This document shows, piece by piece, positions 41,351 through 50,285 of a stretch of DNA of 64,000 bases. A program made the position numbers and the translations under genes. Under the pieces are notes generated by a model. It saw nothing but the letters and a program-made list of their open reading frames with translations. It did not search any database and was not told the origin of the DNA. How positions within the stretch are numbered: position 1 is the stretch's first letter; each line of letters starts with the position of its first letter. Origin of the DNA: Ponticaulis profundi (lineage in GTDB: Bacteria; Pseudomonadota; Alphaproteobacteria; Caulobacterales; Hyphomonadaceae); contig NZ_JBHSSW010000008.1 of assembly GCF_042659465.1 (NCBI RefSeq), forward strand, positions 37,755-101,754, in the 5' to 3' direction.

Positions 41351-42046
41351 CTAACTAACCAGCCGCGACGAAGTATGCTCAATCGAAGGTCGCCGTGCGA
41401 CATAGAACAGGGTGAACAGCGTCGCAAAGAAGCTTAACAGCATCCAAATCCCAAGCGATCCGCCCACAACCCCTGCCAGCTGGTTCTTTACCGTGATGGG
41501 CGTCTCACGGTGAGTTTCAGGAGGTGGACGACGAGCGGCTTCCTCTGCACTATCTTCGTCCGCGGCAGCTTCAGTGGCATCAGTCTCAGGGACTGAAATT
41601 GCACTTCCCGCAATTTTCGCTTCGTATGCTTCAACTTTTCCTGGAATGCTCATCACAGTCAGTACGCCAAGCGTCGCCGACAGAATGAATGGTATCGCGA
41701 TAATCAGCGCCAGAAGCGGAGTCTTTCCAGCGTCCCGAAGCCGACGCACATGCGAGACCATGGACAGGATCAGCAATAGGGTCATTCCCAGAAAAAAGAT
41801 TCCGATGCCCCATAGCGGGCTGTCACTGACAAACGTTTCTCCGCTAAAATACAAACTTGCAACGATCACAGCGAGCCGGGTAATGCCAAGCAGGCTCTGA
41901 CCACGCAGAAAAACGGGTTTCTTCGTGGTACCACTTGGGTCCATGAATTCCTTTGCCCAGTCAGCTTTCGAGGGGTCCTCATCAGGACCGGAAATCCAGG
42001 GGTGATGAGGATCGTAAACGTCCGGATTTGTCGTGGCAGGTGTCAT
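41351..42046 (-). CDS. DUF805-like membrane protein
   Basis: The 231-residue protein has four or five membrane helices. The stretch VSHVRRLRDAGKTPLLALII fits the DUF805 signature (RRLhDxGxS). A long charged periplasmic or cytoplasmic segment with Glu/Ala/Asp lies between helices 3 and 4. Starts at ATG 42046. Convergent with the kinase gene; the two stops are two bases apart. Function unknown. Confidence 0.72.
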   Translation of the reverse strand: MTPATTNPDVYDPHHPWISGPDEDPSKADWAKEFMDPSGTTKKPVFLRGQSLLGITRLAVIVASLYFSGETFVSDSPLWGIGIFFLGMTLLLILSMVSHVRRLRDAGKTPLLALIIAIPFILSATLGVLTVMSIPGKVEAYEAKIAGSAISVPETDATEAAADEDSAEEAARRPPPETHRETPITVKNQLAGVVGGSLGIWMLLSFFATLFTLFYVARRPSIEHTSSRLVS

Positions 42047-42120
42047 CTCTGTCCGCAAAGAATTATTGAAAATCGATAATATCTGTCTTTTGGCACAGAG
42101 ATTTCGAAAAGGCAATCAAC

Positions 42121-42150
42121 AAAAAACCCCGCCGAAACGGCGGGGTTTTA
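42121..42150 (-). terminator. Bidirectional rho-independent terminator
   Basis: AAAACCCCGCC and GGCGGGGTTTT form an eleven-base stem with a GAAAC loop. It lies downstream of pccA and upstream of the DUF805 gene, so it ends the pccA transcript. Confidence 0.9.
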
Positions 42151-42174
42151 AAAGAATGGCAGTCCGTCCGAGAT

Positions 42175-44178
42175 TTATTCGAACTCAACCATGATCTCAT
42201 CAGCGGCCACACTATCGCCAGCCGCGACATTCACGGATTTCACAACACCATCCGCTTCTGCGCGGATGATGTTCTGCATCTTCATGGCTTCGACGACGCA
42301 GACAGCCTCACCGGATTTGACTTCCTGGCCAACTTCAACGTCCATGGAGACAACCAGACCCGGCATCGGGCTGATGATCAGCTTGGACATGTCCGGAGCT
42401 TCTTTCTCTGGAAGCTTGGCATGGAATTCTGCTGTCTTCGGTGTGCAGACCAGCGCCCGCAGAGAAACACCGCGGTGCTTGAAGAGATAGCCTTCTGTCT
42501 TATCGGCAAATTTTACAGCAAATGGCTTACCGTCGAGCTTACCTGTCATCAGGTGTGTGCCTGGTTGCCAGTCTGTCTCAAGCGTGTGCGACTTGCCATC
42601 AAACGTGACGTCAGCCTTGCCCTGCTCGTATTTCACAGTGACCGGGTGGTGCTCTTTATCAAGAATGATCACCCAGTCTTCGCGTGGTGCCGGAGCTGGA
42701 GAGAGGCGGCCTGAAATCAGAGACGCGCGGGCAGACTGAACAGAGTGCACATACGCTGCAGCACACGCCAGCAAGACAGATTGCTCCTGCGTCGGTGCCA
42801 CACCGGAGAACCCGTCCGGAAACTCATCTTTGATGTAAGCGGTCGTGATATCGCCGGAACGGAAACGCTCCTGCTCATACACAGTCGACACGAATGGCAT
42901 GTTATCCTGGATACCTTCGATATGGTATCCGTCCATAGCCGCAAGCTGCGTATCGATCGCTTCGAGACGCGTCGGCGCGTGTGTCACGAGCTTGGAAATC
43001 ATCGGGTCATAGAACATCGAGATTTCGTCGCCTTCGCGAACGCCTGAGTCGACACGAACTGTGCCAGGCGCACCCTCGATCGGACCTTCGACCGGCGGCT
43101 TGTAACGCTTCAGACGGCCAATGCTCGGCAGGAAATTGCGGTAAGGGTCTTCTGCATAGACACGGCTCTCAACGGCCCAGCCATTGATCGACAGGTCTTC
43201 CTGTTTGATGCCCAGCTTTTCACCGGCCGCAACGCGCAGCATTTGCTCAACGAGGTCTACACCGGTGATCATTTCGGTCACCGGGTGTTCCACCTGAAGG
43301 CGCGTATTCATTTCGAGGAAGTAGAAGCTCTTATCGACGCCGGACGCGACGAATTCCACTGTGCCCGCACTGTCATAGTCGACCGCCTTTGCAAGTGCGA
43401 CAGCCTGTGCGCCCATTTTTGCGCGTGTTTCTTCGTCCAGAAGCGGCGAAGGTGCTTCCTCAATGACTTTCTGGTTACGGCGCTGGATAGAACATTCGCG
43501 CTCGAACAGGTGAATTGCATTGCCGTGCTTGTCGCCCATGATCTGAATTTCGACGTGGCGCGGGCTCAGAATGAATTTCTCGATGAAGATTCGATCATCA
43601 CCGAATGCATTCTTCGCCTCGGCTTTCACAGCCGGGAAGCCTTCGCGGACTTCAGCATCGTCATAAGCGATACGGATACCTTTACCACCGCCACCTGCAG
43701 AAGCCTTGATCATGACCGGATAGCCGATGTCGCGAGACACTTTCACAGCCTCTTCGGTGTCTTCGATCAGGCCCATATGACCTGGAACCGTGCTCACGCC
43801 TGCTTCGGCCGCGAGCTTTTTCGAGCTGATCTTATCACCCATCGCTTCAATCGCGTGCGGGTTCGGACCAATGAAGACGATATTCTCGTCAGCAAGGCGC
43901 TTGGCGAATGCCGGATTCTCGGACAGGAAGCCAAAGCCAGGGTGAACCGCTTCTGCGCCGGACTGGCGAACTGCATCAACGATCTTGTCCATGACCAGAT
44001 AAGATTCAGAGGCCTGTGGCGGACCGATGAAGATCGCTTCATCCGCCTGCTCGACAGCGAGACTGTCTGCGTCTGCTTCGGAGTAGACAATGGCGGTCTT
44101 CACGCCCAAGCGTTTGCAGGTCTTGATGATCCGGCAACCAATCTCACCCCGGTTCGCAATCAGGATCTTGGAAAACAT
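42175..44178 (-). CDS. pccA: Propionyl-/acetyl-CoA carboxylase alpha (biotin carboxylase) subunit
   Basis: The 667-residue protein has a biotin carboxylase domain (KILIANRGEIGCRI at the start; ATP-grasp GGGGKGIRI near residue 160; HPGFGFLSEN; EMNTRLQVEHPVTEMITG near 290), a middle BT-like domain and a C-terminal biotinyl domain with biotinylation lysine in VVEAMKMQN (about residue 630). This full-length two-end arrangement is typical of PccA/AccA3-type subunits. It would carboxylate biotin for propionyl- or acyl-CoA carboxylase. The beta subunit is not in the window. Start ATG at 44178 with AAGGGG upstream. Confidence 0.93.
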   Translation of the reverse strand: MFSKILIANRGEIGCRIIKTCKRLGVKTAIVYSEADADSLAVEQADEAIFIGPPQASESYLVMDKIVDAVRQSGAEAVHPGFGFLSENPAFAKRLADENIVFIGPNPHAIEAMGDKISSKKLAAEAGVSTVPGHMGLIEDTEEAVKVSRDIGYPVMIKASAGGGGKGIRIAYDDAEVREGFPAVKAEAKNAFGDDRIFIEKFILSPRHVEIQIMGDKHGNAIHLFERECSIQRRNQKVIEEAPSPLLDEETRAKMGAQAVALAKAVDYDSAGTVEFVASGVDKSFYFLEMNTRLQVEHPVTEMITGVDLVEQMLRVAAGEKLGIKQEDLSINGWAVESRVYAEDPYRNFLPSIGRLKRYKPPVEGPIEGAPGTVRVDSGVREGDEISMFYDPMISKLVTHAPTRLEAIDTQLAAMDGYHIEGIQDNMPFVSTVYEQERFRSGDITTAYIKDEFPDGFSGVAPTQEQSVLLACAAAYVHSVQSARASLISGRLSPAPAPREDWVIILDKEHHPVTVKYEQGKADVTFDGKSHTLETDWQPGTHLMTGKLDGKPFAVKFADKTEGYLFKHRGVSLRALVCTPKTAEFHAKLPEKEAPDMSKLIISPMPGLVVSMDVEVGQEVKSGEAVCVVEAMKMQNIIRAEADGVVKSVNVAAGDSVAADEIMVEFE

Positions 44179-44465
44179 GAATGTCGGCCCCTTACTCTTG
44201 TATATATAAATCCAGATCGGATTAGACGTGTTGAGGCTGCTTGGCAAACCCTCAAACCAAAACAATTGGTGTCGTTCTAGGCTTTGCGCGAAAAAGACTC
44301 CACCATGAAAATCGCATGCCGTAACGTAAAATATGCCGGAAAAGCATTTGGAATACTTCAAGTGTAGTCGCTGGCCGACCAGTTGCCGGCGGTCCTCCGA
44401 TTGCCCTTATGGCCCGCTTGTTTTATGAGGCCGGTTCATCAGCCCTGCAGGAAGGAAGTTTCACC

Positions 44466-45758
44466 ATGATCCCACGTTATGCCCGGCCGGAAATGAGCGC
44501 CATCTGGACCCCGGAAAGCAAGTACGGGATCTGGCTAGAAATCGAGACACTCGCCGCAGAAGCCATGGCCGAATACGGGATCATTCCGGCAGACGCAGCA
44601 AAAGCCATTCGCGAGCGCGGCAATTTCGATGTTGACCGCATTGATGAGATCGAACGCGAAGTGAAGCACGACATCATCGCTTTCACGACGAGCGTCGCCG
44701 AATTCGTCGGCGAAGAAGCCCGCTTCCTGCACAAGGGCCTGACCTCGTCTGACGTGCTCGACACCTGCCTCGCCGTTCAGCTGACACGCGCAAGTGACAT
44801 TCTCCTCGCGGACATGGATGCGCTACTGGAAAGCATCAAGGCACGCGCTTACGAACATAAGATGACGCCAACCATTGGGCGTAGCCATGGGATCCACGCA
44901 GAACCGACAACCTTCGGTGTTAAGCTGGCGACCTATTACGCAGAATTCTCCCGCAACAAGAAACGCCTCGAAGTGGCGCGCGAAGAGATTGCGACCTGCG
45001 CACTGTCCGGCGCTGTTGGCACCTATGCGAACATCGATCCGCGCATCGAAGAATATGTCGCCGAGCGCCTCAATCTCGAACCAGAGCCTGTCTCAACGCA
45101 GGTCATCCCACGTGATCGTCATGCGGCCTTCTTCAGCGCGCTTGGTGTGATTGCGAGCTCCATCGAGCGTCTCGCCACCGAGATCCGCCATTTGCAGCGT
45201 ACAGAAGTTCTGGAAGCCGAAGAGTTCTTCTCTGCTGGTCAGAAAGGCTCGTCTGCCATGCCGCACAAACGCAACCCGGTCCTGACAGAGAACCTCACCG
45301 GCCTCGCTCGCCTGGTTCGGTCTTCTGTTATGCCAGCGCTTGAGAATGTTGCACTCTGGCACGAGCGTGACATCTCGCACTCCTCTGTTGAGCGCGGCAT
45401 TGGTCCGGATGCCACCATTCACCTCGACTTCGCCCTTGCCCGCCTGAAAGGCGTCATGGACGGTCTGATCGTTTATCCGGACCACATGATGGCAAACATG
45501 GACGCTCTGGGCGGCCTGCACAATTCGCAGCGCGTCCTCCTCGCTCTGGTCGAAGCTGGATGCAGCCGTGAGGATGCCTACCGCCTCGTTCAGCGCAATG
45601 CGATGAAAACCTGGCAGGAGCGCACACCGTTCGCCGACCATCTGAAAGCAGACGCAGACGTGATGGCGAAGCTCTCAACAGAAAAAGTCGACGACCTTTT
45701 TGACCTCGACTATCACATGAAGCGTGTCGACCACATTTTCGGTCGCGTCTTCGGATAA
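44466..45758 (+). CDS. purB: Adenylosuccinate lyase
   Basis: The 430-residue enzyme carries the aspartase/fumarase superfamily signature SSAMPHKRNPVLTENLTGLA (about residues 262-280), upstream THPTIGRSHG-like sequence (GRSHGIHAEPTTFG) and the N-terminal SSDVLDTCLA. PurB acts twice in purine synthesis, splitting SAICAR and adenylosuccinate. Start ATG at 44466 has AGGAAGGAAG upstream. No purine riboswitch is recognised in the 290 bases before it. Confidence 0.95.
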   Translation: MIPRYARPEMSAIWTPESKYGIWLEIETLAAEAMAEYGIIPADAAKAIRERGNFDVDRIDEIEREVKHDIIAFTTSVAEFVGEEARFLHKGLTSSDVLDTCLAVQLTRASDILLADMDALLESIKARAYEHKMTPTIGRSHGIHAEPTTFGVKLATYYAEFSRNKKRLEVAREEIATCALSGAVGTYANIDPRIEEYVAERLNLEPEPVSTQVIPRDRHAAFFSALGVIASSIERLATEIRHLQRTEVLEAEEFFSAGQKGSSAMPHKRNPVLTENLTGLARLVRSSVMPALENVALWHERDISHSSVERGIGPDATIHLDFALARLKGVMDGLIVYPDHMMANMDALGGLHNSQRVLLALVEAGCSREDAYRLVQRNAMKTWQERTPFADHLKADADVMAKLSTEKVDDLFDLDYHMKRVDHIFGRVFG

Positions 45759-45821
45759 GACATGCGGGACTTGGCGCAGCGCTTGCATGATCAGTCGCTG
45801 CGTCCATGTCTGAGGTCATCT

Positions 45822-46355
45822 GTGAAGCCTGTTCTGAAACTCAAAGCCGTCTTTGCTTCGGCCCTGACCCTGCTGAGCCTCTCTGGCTCAGCAGCCTTTT
45901 CGCAATCGACCTCATCGCTTAAACTGGTTTACTTCACGGCAGACTGGTGCCCAACCTGCAAGGTGCTCGATCCACGCCTAGACCAGGCCCTGCGTGAGCT
46001 AGACGACCACGACATTCAGCCCATCGCCGTTGATATGACGGTCACGCGCGCCGGTGATCTGTTCGAGCGAAATCGCTTCTGGAAGACCGGTCTGCAAAAC
46101 GACATGAACCGATCGGGTATCGGCTATCTGTTCAACAGCGTGAAAGGCTTTCCCTATACCGGCTATGCGGTTGTGATCACCGAGGGTCAGTCTGCGCCGC
46201 TGACCTGTATTATGGGCGTCGTACCGCTTGAGACCATCAAGTCAGAGCTGCGCAGAGCCAAAACACTTGCGCAAAGGCCAGCTCACAAGGGGCTGACGTC
46301 TGTTGAAACAAATTGCCCGCCATCCTTTCGAATGACGGGCTCAGGGTCGTCCTGA
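45822..46355 (+). CDS. Secreted thioredoxin-like protein
   Basis: The 177-residue protein has a signal peptide (cleavage after SAAFS near residue 28) and a thioredoxin-fold segment with the active site ADWCPTCKVLDP (CPTC, about residues 45-48). A second cysteine pair (TCIMG, TNCPP) may structure the end. CPTC thioredoxin-like folds of this kind occur in the C-terminal DsbD-like group, so a role in periplasmic disulfide reduction or cytochrome maturation is possible. GTG at 45822 follows GAGG at six bases; the gene begins 63 bases after purB and may share its transcript. Confidence 0.8.
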   Translation: MKPVLKLKAVFASALTLLSLSGSAAFSQSTSSLKLVYFTADWCPTCKVLDPRLDQALRELDDHDIQPIAVDMTVTRAGDLFERNRFWKTGLQNDMNRSGIGYLFNSVKGFPYTGYAVVITEGQSAPLTCIMGVVPLETIKSELRRAKTLAQRPAHKGLTSVETNCPPSFRMTGSGSS

Positions 46356-46478
46356 TATCTTCACACCCGTATTACGCGAACGTGAACGATAAATAATCTT
46401 GTTTTGGGTGAAATCAGCGGGCGATTGCCTAGATTAGGTTTGCGACGCAAGTCGCCCAATCACCCCCGATAAAAGAGC

Positions 46479-46517
46479 GCCCTTCCCGGAGTCCCCGCCG
46501 GGAAGGGCATTTCTTTT
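46479..46517 (+). terminator. Rho-independent terminator
   Basis: GCCCTTCCCGG pairs with CCGGGAAGGGC in an eleven-base stem, followed by ATTTCTTTTTT. It stops the thioredoxin-like transcript before the convergent chemoreceptor gene. Confidence 0.92.
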
Positions 46518-46526
46518 TTAGCTGGA

Positions 46527-48212
46527 TCAGCTTGCAACGAGGCGACGGATAAAGTCGCGGGATTTTTCCTGCATCTGCCCCGCTTGCTCGATTAGGCGGC
46601 TTGCCTCCTGACTGATCTGGGTCGATGCGTTCACCGACTCTTTCGCCAGCTCTGCAACTTCACCAATGCTGTCATTGACGGAGTTGGCTGCACCAGCTGC
46701 CCGGTCGACGCTGGTTGCAATCTCGCGGGTCGAAGCCCCTTGCTGCTCCATTGCCGCCGCAATGGCGCCAGAGATCTCGTTCAGCTTTTCGATCACGCCG
46801 TTCACTGTCGTAGAAGCGGTTGCAACACCGTTTGCCGAATTGCGAACTTCACTAATCTGACGTGCCACATCTTCGGTTGCTTTCGCCGTTTGCGACGCAA
46901 GCTCTTTCACTTCAGATGCAACGACCGCGAAGCCTTTGCCCGCCGCACCGGCGCGCGCTGCCTCAATCGTTGCGTTCAGAGCCAGCAGGTTTGTCTGCTC
47001 AGCGATGTCAGCAATCAGTCTAACGATCGACTCGATCTCACCGACAACACCGCCCAGTTGTTCAACCTGGCCATCCACCACACGTGCAGCTTCATCACCG
47101 TCCGAAGCAATACGAGCGACTTCATTCACACGGCCTGAAATTTCGGCGATTGTCGCAGACATCTCTTCAGCAGCGCCGGCAACAGACGTGATGTTGTTGG
47201 CAGAATCACTGGTTGCCGTGGCAACTTCACCCATACGCTCACCGGCAGTGTGTGCTCCGGCAATCACGTTCTCAGACAAAGTCCGCAGGGATTCTATATC
47301 GCGCGCCATGGCGGAAATTGAGCCCATTACCTCAGCTTCAAATGATGAAGCCACTTCACTCATCATATTGCGGCGCTCTTCCTCAGCACGCGCCTTGGTT
47401 TCTGCCTGTTCGGCTTCGAGTTCACGCGTGCGTTTCAGATTGCCCTGGAAGATACCAAGCGCGATCGACAGGTCACCAACCTCATCCTTAGACTTGGCTG
47501 GCGGGATCGCCACATCGACACGACCGTCAGCAAGTTCGCGGGTGACACCGACAATGTCTTTCAGAGGGCGTGAAACAATGCCGTTGAACAGCATGCCAAG
47601 TCCAATGGACGCGCCGAGCGTTATGACAGCACCAACAATCGCGATGATCAGGATCATTTGAGACGCAGACTGTTCACGCAAGGAGGCAGCATTTGCCTGT
47701 TCGCTTAGAATGGCGGTCGCAGCTGCAATCGCTTCACCAGCCGCTTCGAAGCGACGACGGCCTTCGCCCTCGCCTTCACGTGTGCGCGCAAAATCCAGAG
47801 AATCCACGCGTTCCATCAGGCGGATTTGTTCGCCCATCCAGTCATTTGCGTATGAGTTCCAGGCAGTCCGCGCTTCCTGAATCTCATCCGTCAGCTCAGG
47901 TGCATAAGAAACAATGTCAGCCGTCAACGTATCAAACTTTGAAGACAGACGCTCCACACCGTCATGAAACGCATCTGCATAAGCGCGATCAGACGACAGA
48001 AGGAACGTGTCGCCAACGAAAGCGTGCTCTACGATTTCCATCTGGAACTCTGTCAGATTATCCTGCAGCGTCGCGATCTGCTCACGCTTCGCTGCAGCAT
48101 TTTGGGCTGCAAATGTGTTGAACACTGTCGCGAAACCGGTCAACGCGCAGATCACAGCCAGAATGGCGAAGGCGCCAAACGCCTTCTGAGAAACAGATAA
48201 TGACTTCAACAT
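46527..48212 (-). CDS. Methyl-accepting chemotaxis protein
   Basis: The 561-residue receptor has a short N-terminal membrane helix, a periplasmic four-helix-bundle domain of about 150 residues, a second membrane helix near 190-215, a HAMP domain and a cytoplasmic signalling hairpin with the hallmark ALNATIEAARAGAAGKGFAVVA (about residues 415-435). It lacks a C-terminal pentapeptide for CheR binding. It is the last gene of an operon with a porin and a PDC-like periplasmic protein. This suggests it senses something that the porin admits, directly or through that protein. Confidence 0.93.
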   Translation of the reverse strand: MLKSLSVSQKAFGAFAILAVICALTGFATVFNTFAAQNAAAKREQIATLQDNLTEFQMEIVEHAFVGDTFLLSSDRAYADAFHDGVERLSSKFDTLTADIVSYAPELTDEIQEARTAWNSYANDWMGEQIRLMERVDSLDFARTREGEGEGRRRFEAAGEAIAAATAILSEQANAASLREQSASQMILIIAIVGAVITLGASIGLGMLFNGIVSRPLKDIVGVTRELADGRVDVAIPPAKSKDEVGDLSIALGIFQGNLKRTRELEAEQAETKARAEEERRNMMSEVASSFEAEVMGSISAMARDIESLRTLSENVIAGAHTAGERMGEVATATSDSANNITSVAGAAEEMSATIAEISGRVNEVARIASDGDEAARVVDGQVEQLGGVVGEIESIVRLIADIAEQTNLLALNATIEAARAGAAGKGFAVVASEVKELASQTAKATEDVARQISEVRNSANGVATASTTVNGVIEKLNEISGAIAAAMEQQGASTREIATSVDRAAGAANSVNDSIGEVAELAKESVNASTQISQEASRLIEQAGQMQEKSRDFIRRLVAS

Positions 48213-48213
48213 G

Positions 48214-48837
48214 TTATGATAATCCCAGCTCTGAACGGCGCTCGAGTTCGGTCAGATTGATTTCAACCGTACTCACACCGACCACTTCACCGCCATCGGA
48301 CAGCACAAGATTGACCTGTGCGACCCAGATACCGGTCTCTGCCATGTATTCAGGTTCATCAATGAAGATGCCACCCGCACCCTGCGGAAGCGTCTTCTGA
48401 ACCTTGGCTTCATCGCCCTGCCAGTAATCGCTCGTGATGCTGCTCTGGCCCACATTGAGACCGCTCAGGTCCATCACGAAGATTTCGTTATAAAGCCCTT
48501 TTGAGCTTGCCTGCTGACGAAGCAGATAAGTCGATACCGGGCTTCCCATGGCGGCAGCAATCAATGGCTGCGGGCCATCGGAGTCCTTTTCAGCGCGCCA
48601 TGCCTGATCCAGCGCATCGATTTCCTGCTGGGAAATCTCTTTACGTTTCTCGTTCTCCGCTTTCAGAGAAAGGGAAACCACCGGCGAATCCAACATGTCA
48701 CGGACGTTCTGAAGAACATCTTCGGTTATAAGCGTCGCCGTAGAAGGAGCCGCTCCCTGTGCCATTGCCGGACTACCCAGAGCGAGTAGCGATCCGGCAG
48801 CGCCGACAATCAGACTGAGAAAAATTTTCTGTTTCAC
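48214..48837 (-). CDS. Secreted PDC/Cache-like sensor protein
   Basis: The 207-residue protein has a signal peptide (cleavage after AMA near residue 27) and a sensor-like domain with IFVMDLSGLNVGQSSITSDY, QGDEAKVQKTL and GGEVVGVSTVEINLTEL. This pattern is that of a stand-alone PDC (Cache) sensor domain. It has no membrane anchor after the signal peptide. It lies between a porin and a chemoreceptor and ends one base before the latter begins, so it may deliver a ligand signal to it. Confidence 0.8.
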   Translation of the reverse strand: MKQKIFLSLIVGAAGSLLALGSPAMAQGAAPSTATLITEDVLQNVRDMLDSPVVSLSLKAENEKRKEISQQEIDALDQAWRAEKDSDGPQPLIAAAMGSPVSTYLLRQQASSKGLYNEIFVMDLSGLNVGQSSITSDYWQGDEAKVQKTLPQGAGGIFIDEPEYMAETGIWVAQVNLVLSDGGEVVGVSTVEINLTELERRSELGLS

Positions 48838-48858
48838 GAGCGTCTCCTCACAGCAGAC

Positions 48859-49980
48859 TTAGTAAAGTTCGATCTGCGCACGCAGAATGAACGCATCAGC
48901 AGACTCGTCGCCGTAAGCTGGCGTGTCTTCGAATTCTGAATGTGCATAATTGGCCATGATGCGAACGAAGTTATCGCGGTACCAGGTCGCGCCGAGCACC
49001 ACCGTTTCCTGACGGCCACCCATCACAACCGCATCGTTAAGGTCAGCGACGTCATAGCGCGCAGAGAATGCGAGCGCACCCCAGCCGCCATCACCGACCG
49101 GGTTGAAGACCTTATCACGTTTGAAGAGGCCATCCTTATAGGTGCGGCTACCACCGATGAAGTAAGTTGCATCGACATAATAAGCCTGGAAATCAGGGTC
49201 TTCTGAGCATGTCGTTGCAGCACAATCCACCATGGTCTGACTGAATTCAGACTGAAGCGAGAAGCCCTGATAAAGCCAGGCAGCTTCAAGTCCGACAAAC
49301 AGATCGGAATCGCCAATACCGGATGTTTTCACCGTCTTTGGAGCAGAGTTCGCACCCGGCTTCTGACCATAGCTGAACAGCGTATCGGAGCTGCCGCTAT
49401 CGCGATAACGGGTCGAAACACCCAGGTGCAGGACGCTATCCTCGCCCATAGGCTCAAGTGACCATGCCGCGCGACCTGATACAGAATAGATGTCCTTGTC
49501 GCTCAGATCATTGACGTCAGCACCAAAAACACCACCAGCAAGATGGACATTCCCGAATGAACGATAAGCTGCGATACCCAGCTGACGTCCAAGGCCGTTG
49601 ATCTTGGAAACGGAGTTTCCTTCAGCAAATGCCGTTGCGTAGAGTGAGGAAGGCTGCTCCAGTCCGTTCGGAATTTTAAAGTTGCCGAAGCGAATTGTCG
49701 TATCGCCCTTGAAGTCGACAAAGAGGTCTTTGACCTTCACGTCGTCACCAGCAAAGTCGACATTCGACTTGAACACATAATCGCCAACGCTGCCGCCAAC
49801 ATCGACGCGGAACAAGCGAAGTTCTGTGCCGTCGACAAGGTCGTTCCCGGCGACCTCTACAGATTCATAGTCGAGAAACGCGTGCGCACCGACTTTGATC
49901 TTTACGTCTTCAGCTTGTGTAAGCGGTGTCATGACAACGGCCGCGAATGCGCTCAACAGAATTTTATTTTTATATTTCAC
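48859..49980 (-). CDS. Outer-membrane porin (OprO/OprP-like)
   Basis: The 373-residue protein has a signal peptide (cleavage after TQA near residue 22) and a 16-strand-type beta barrel with the OprO/OprP-like start KIKVGAHAFLDYESVEV and GLYKDLFVDFKGDTTIRFGN (as DLFVDFKGDTTIRFGNFK). The end LRAQIELY is a typical porin C-terminus. Such porins let anions such as phosphate pass. GTG at 49980 follows AGGAG; the nominal longer frame to 50013 is less likely. It is the first gene of the porin/sensor/chemoreceptor operon. Confidence 0.87.
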   Translation of the reverse strand: MKYKNKILLSAFAAVVMTPLTQAEDVKIKVGAHAFLDYESVEVAGNDLVDGTELRLFRVDVGGSVGDYVFKSNVDFAGDDVKVKDLFVDFKGDTTIRFGNFKIPNGLEQPSSLYATAFAEGNSVSKINGLGRQLGIAAYRSFGNVHLAGGVFGADVNDLSDKDIYSVSGRAAWSLEPMGEDSVLHLGVSTRYRDSGSSDTLFSYGQKPGANSAPKTVKTSGIGDSDLFVGLEAAWLYQGFSLQSEFSQTMVDCAATTCSEDPDFQAYYVDATYFIGGSRTYKDGLFKRDKVFNPVGDGGWGALAFSARYDVADLNDAVVMGGRQETVVLGATWYRDNFVRIMANYAHSEFEDTPAYGDESADAFILRAQIELY

Positions 49981-50285
49981 GGGACAACTCCTTGAAGCTA
50001 TCCCCCCTTCCATCGAGGTTGGTTATATGCACGGCGACTTAAATAATATTTAAATAGAGCACTCTTTTTTTTCGCTTTTTTGGTTAATGTCTGGATGCCG
50101 ACCAACCAATTTCATGAAACGTGATAATCCTTTTTTACATTTCACAGTATTTTGAAATCATACGGATTTTGATTTCGATTAAATACCACTCCTGAGTGCG
50201 CTAAACTTGTTAATATGGTGAATGAAAAAAAACGGCGCCGACATTCGGCACCGTTCATTCTTCCGCTAGGGTATGTTAGCCGCAA
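49981..50285. other. AT-rich intergenic region upstream of porin
   Basis: About 300 bases between the porin gene and the TolC-like gene. Positions 50035-50220 are AT-rich with a near-palindrome TTAAATAATATTTAA at about 50039-50053. This is the likely promoter region for the porin operon, with possible regulation, but no Pho box or other named site is recognised. The right end holds the terminator of the TolC-like gene. Confidence 0.45.
50225..50255 (-). terminator. Rho-independent terminator
   Basis: On the minus strand ACGGTGCCGA and TCGGCGCCGT (one G-T pair) flank ATG, then TTTTTTTT. It ends the SQR-to-TolC transcript. Confidence 0.9.

Noticed and set aside
43243..44280. Plus-strand 345-codon frame opposite pccA
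   Set aside because: Antisense shadow of a well-conserved gene with strong codon bias; no ribosome site or family.
44179..44465. Riboswitch between pccA and purB
   Set aside because: No purine, cobalamin or other riboswitch core was recognised; only promoter-like AT stretches.
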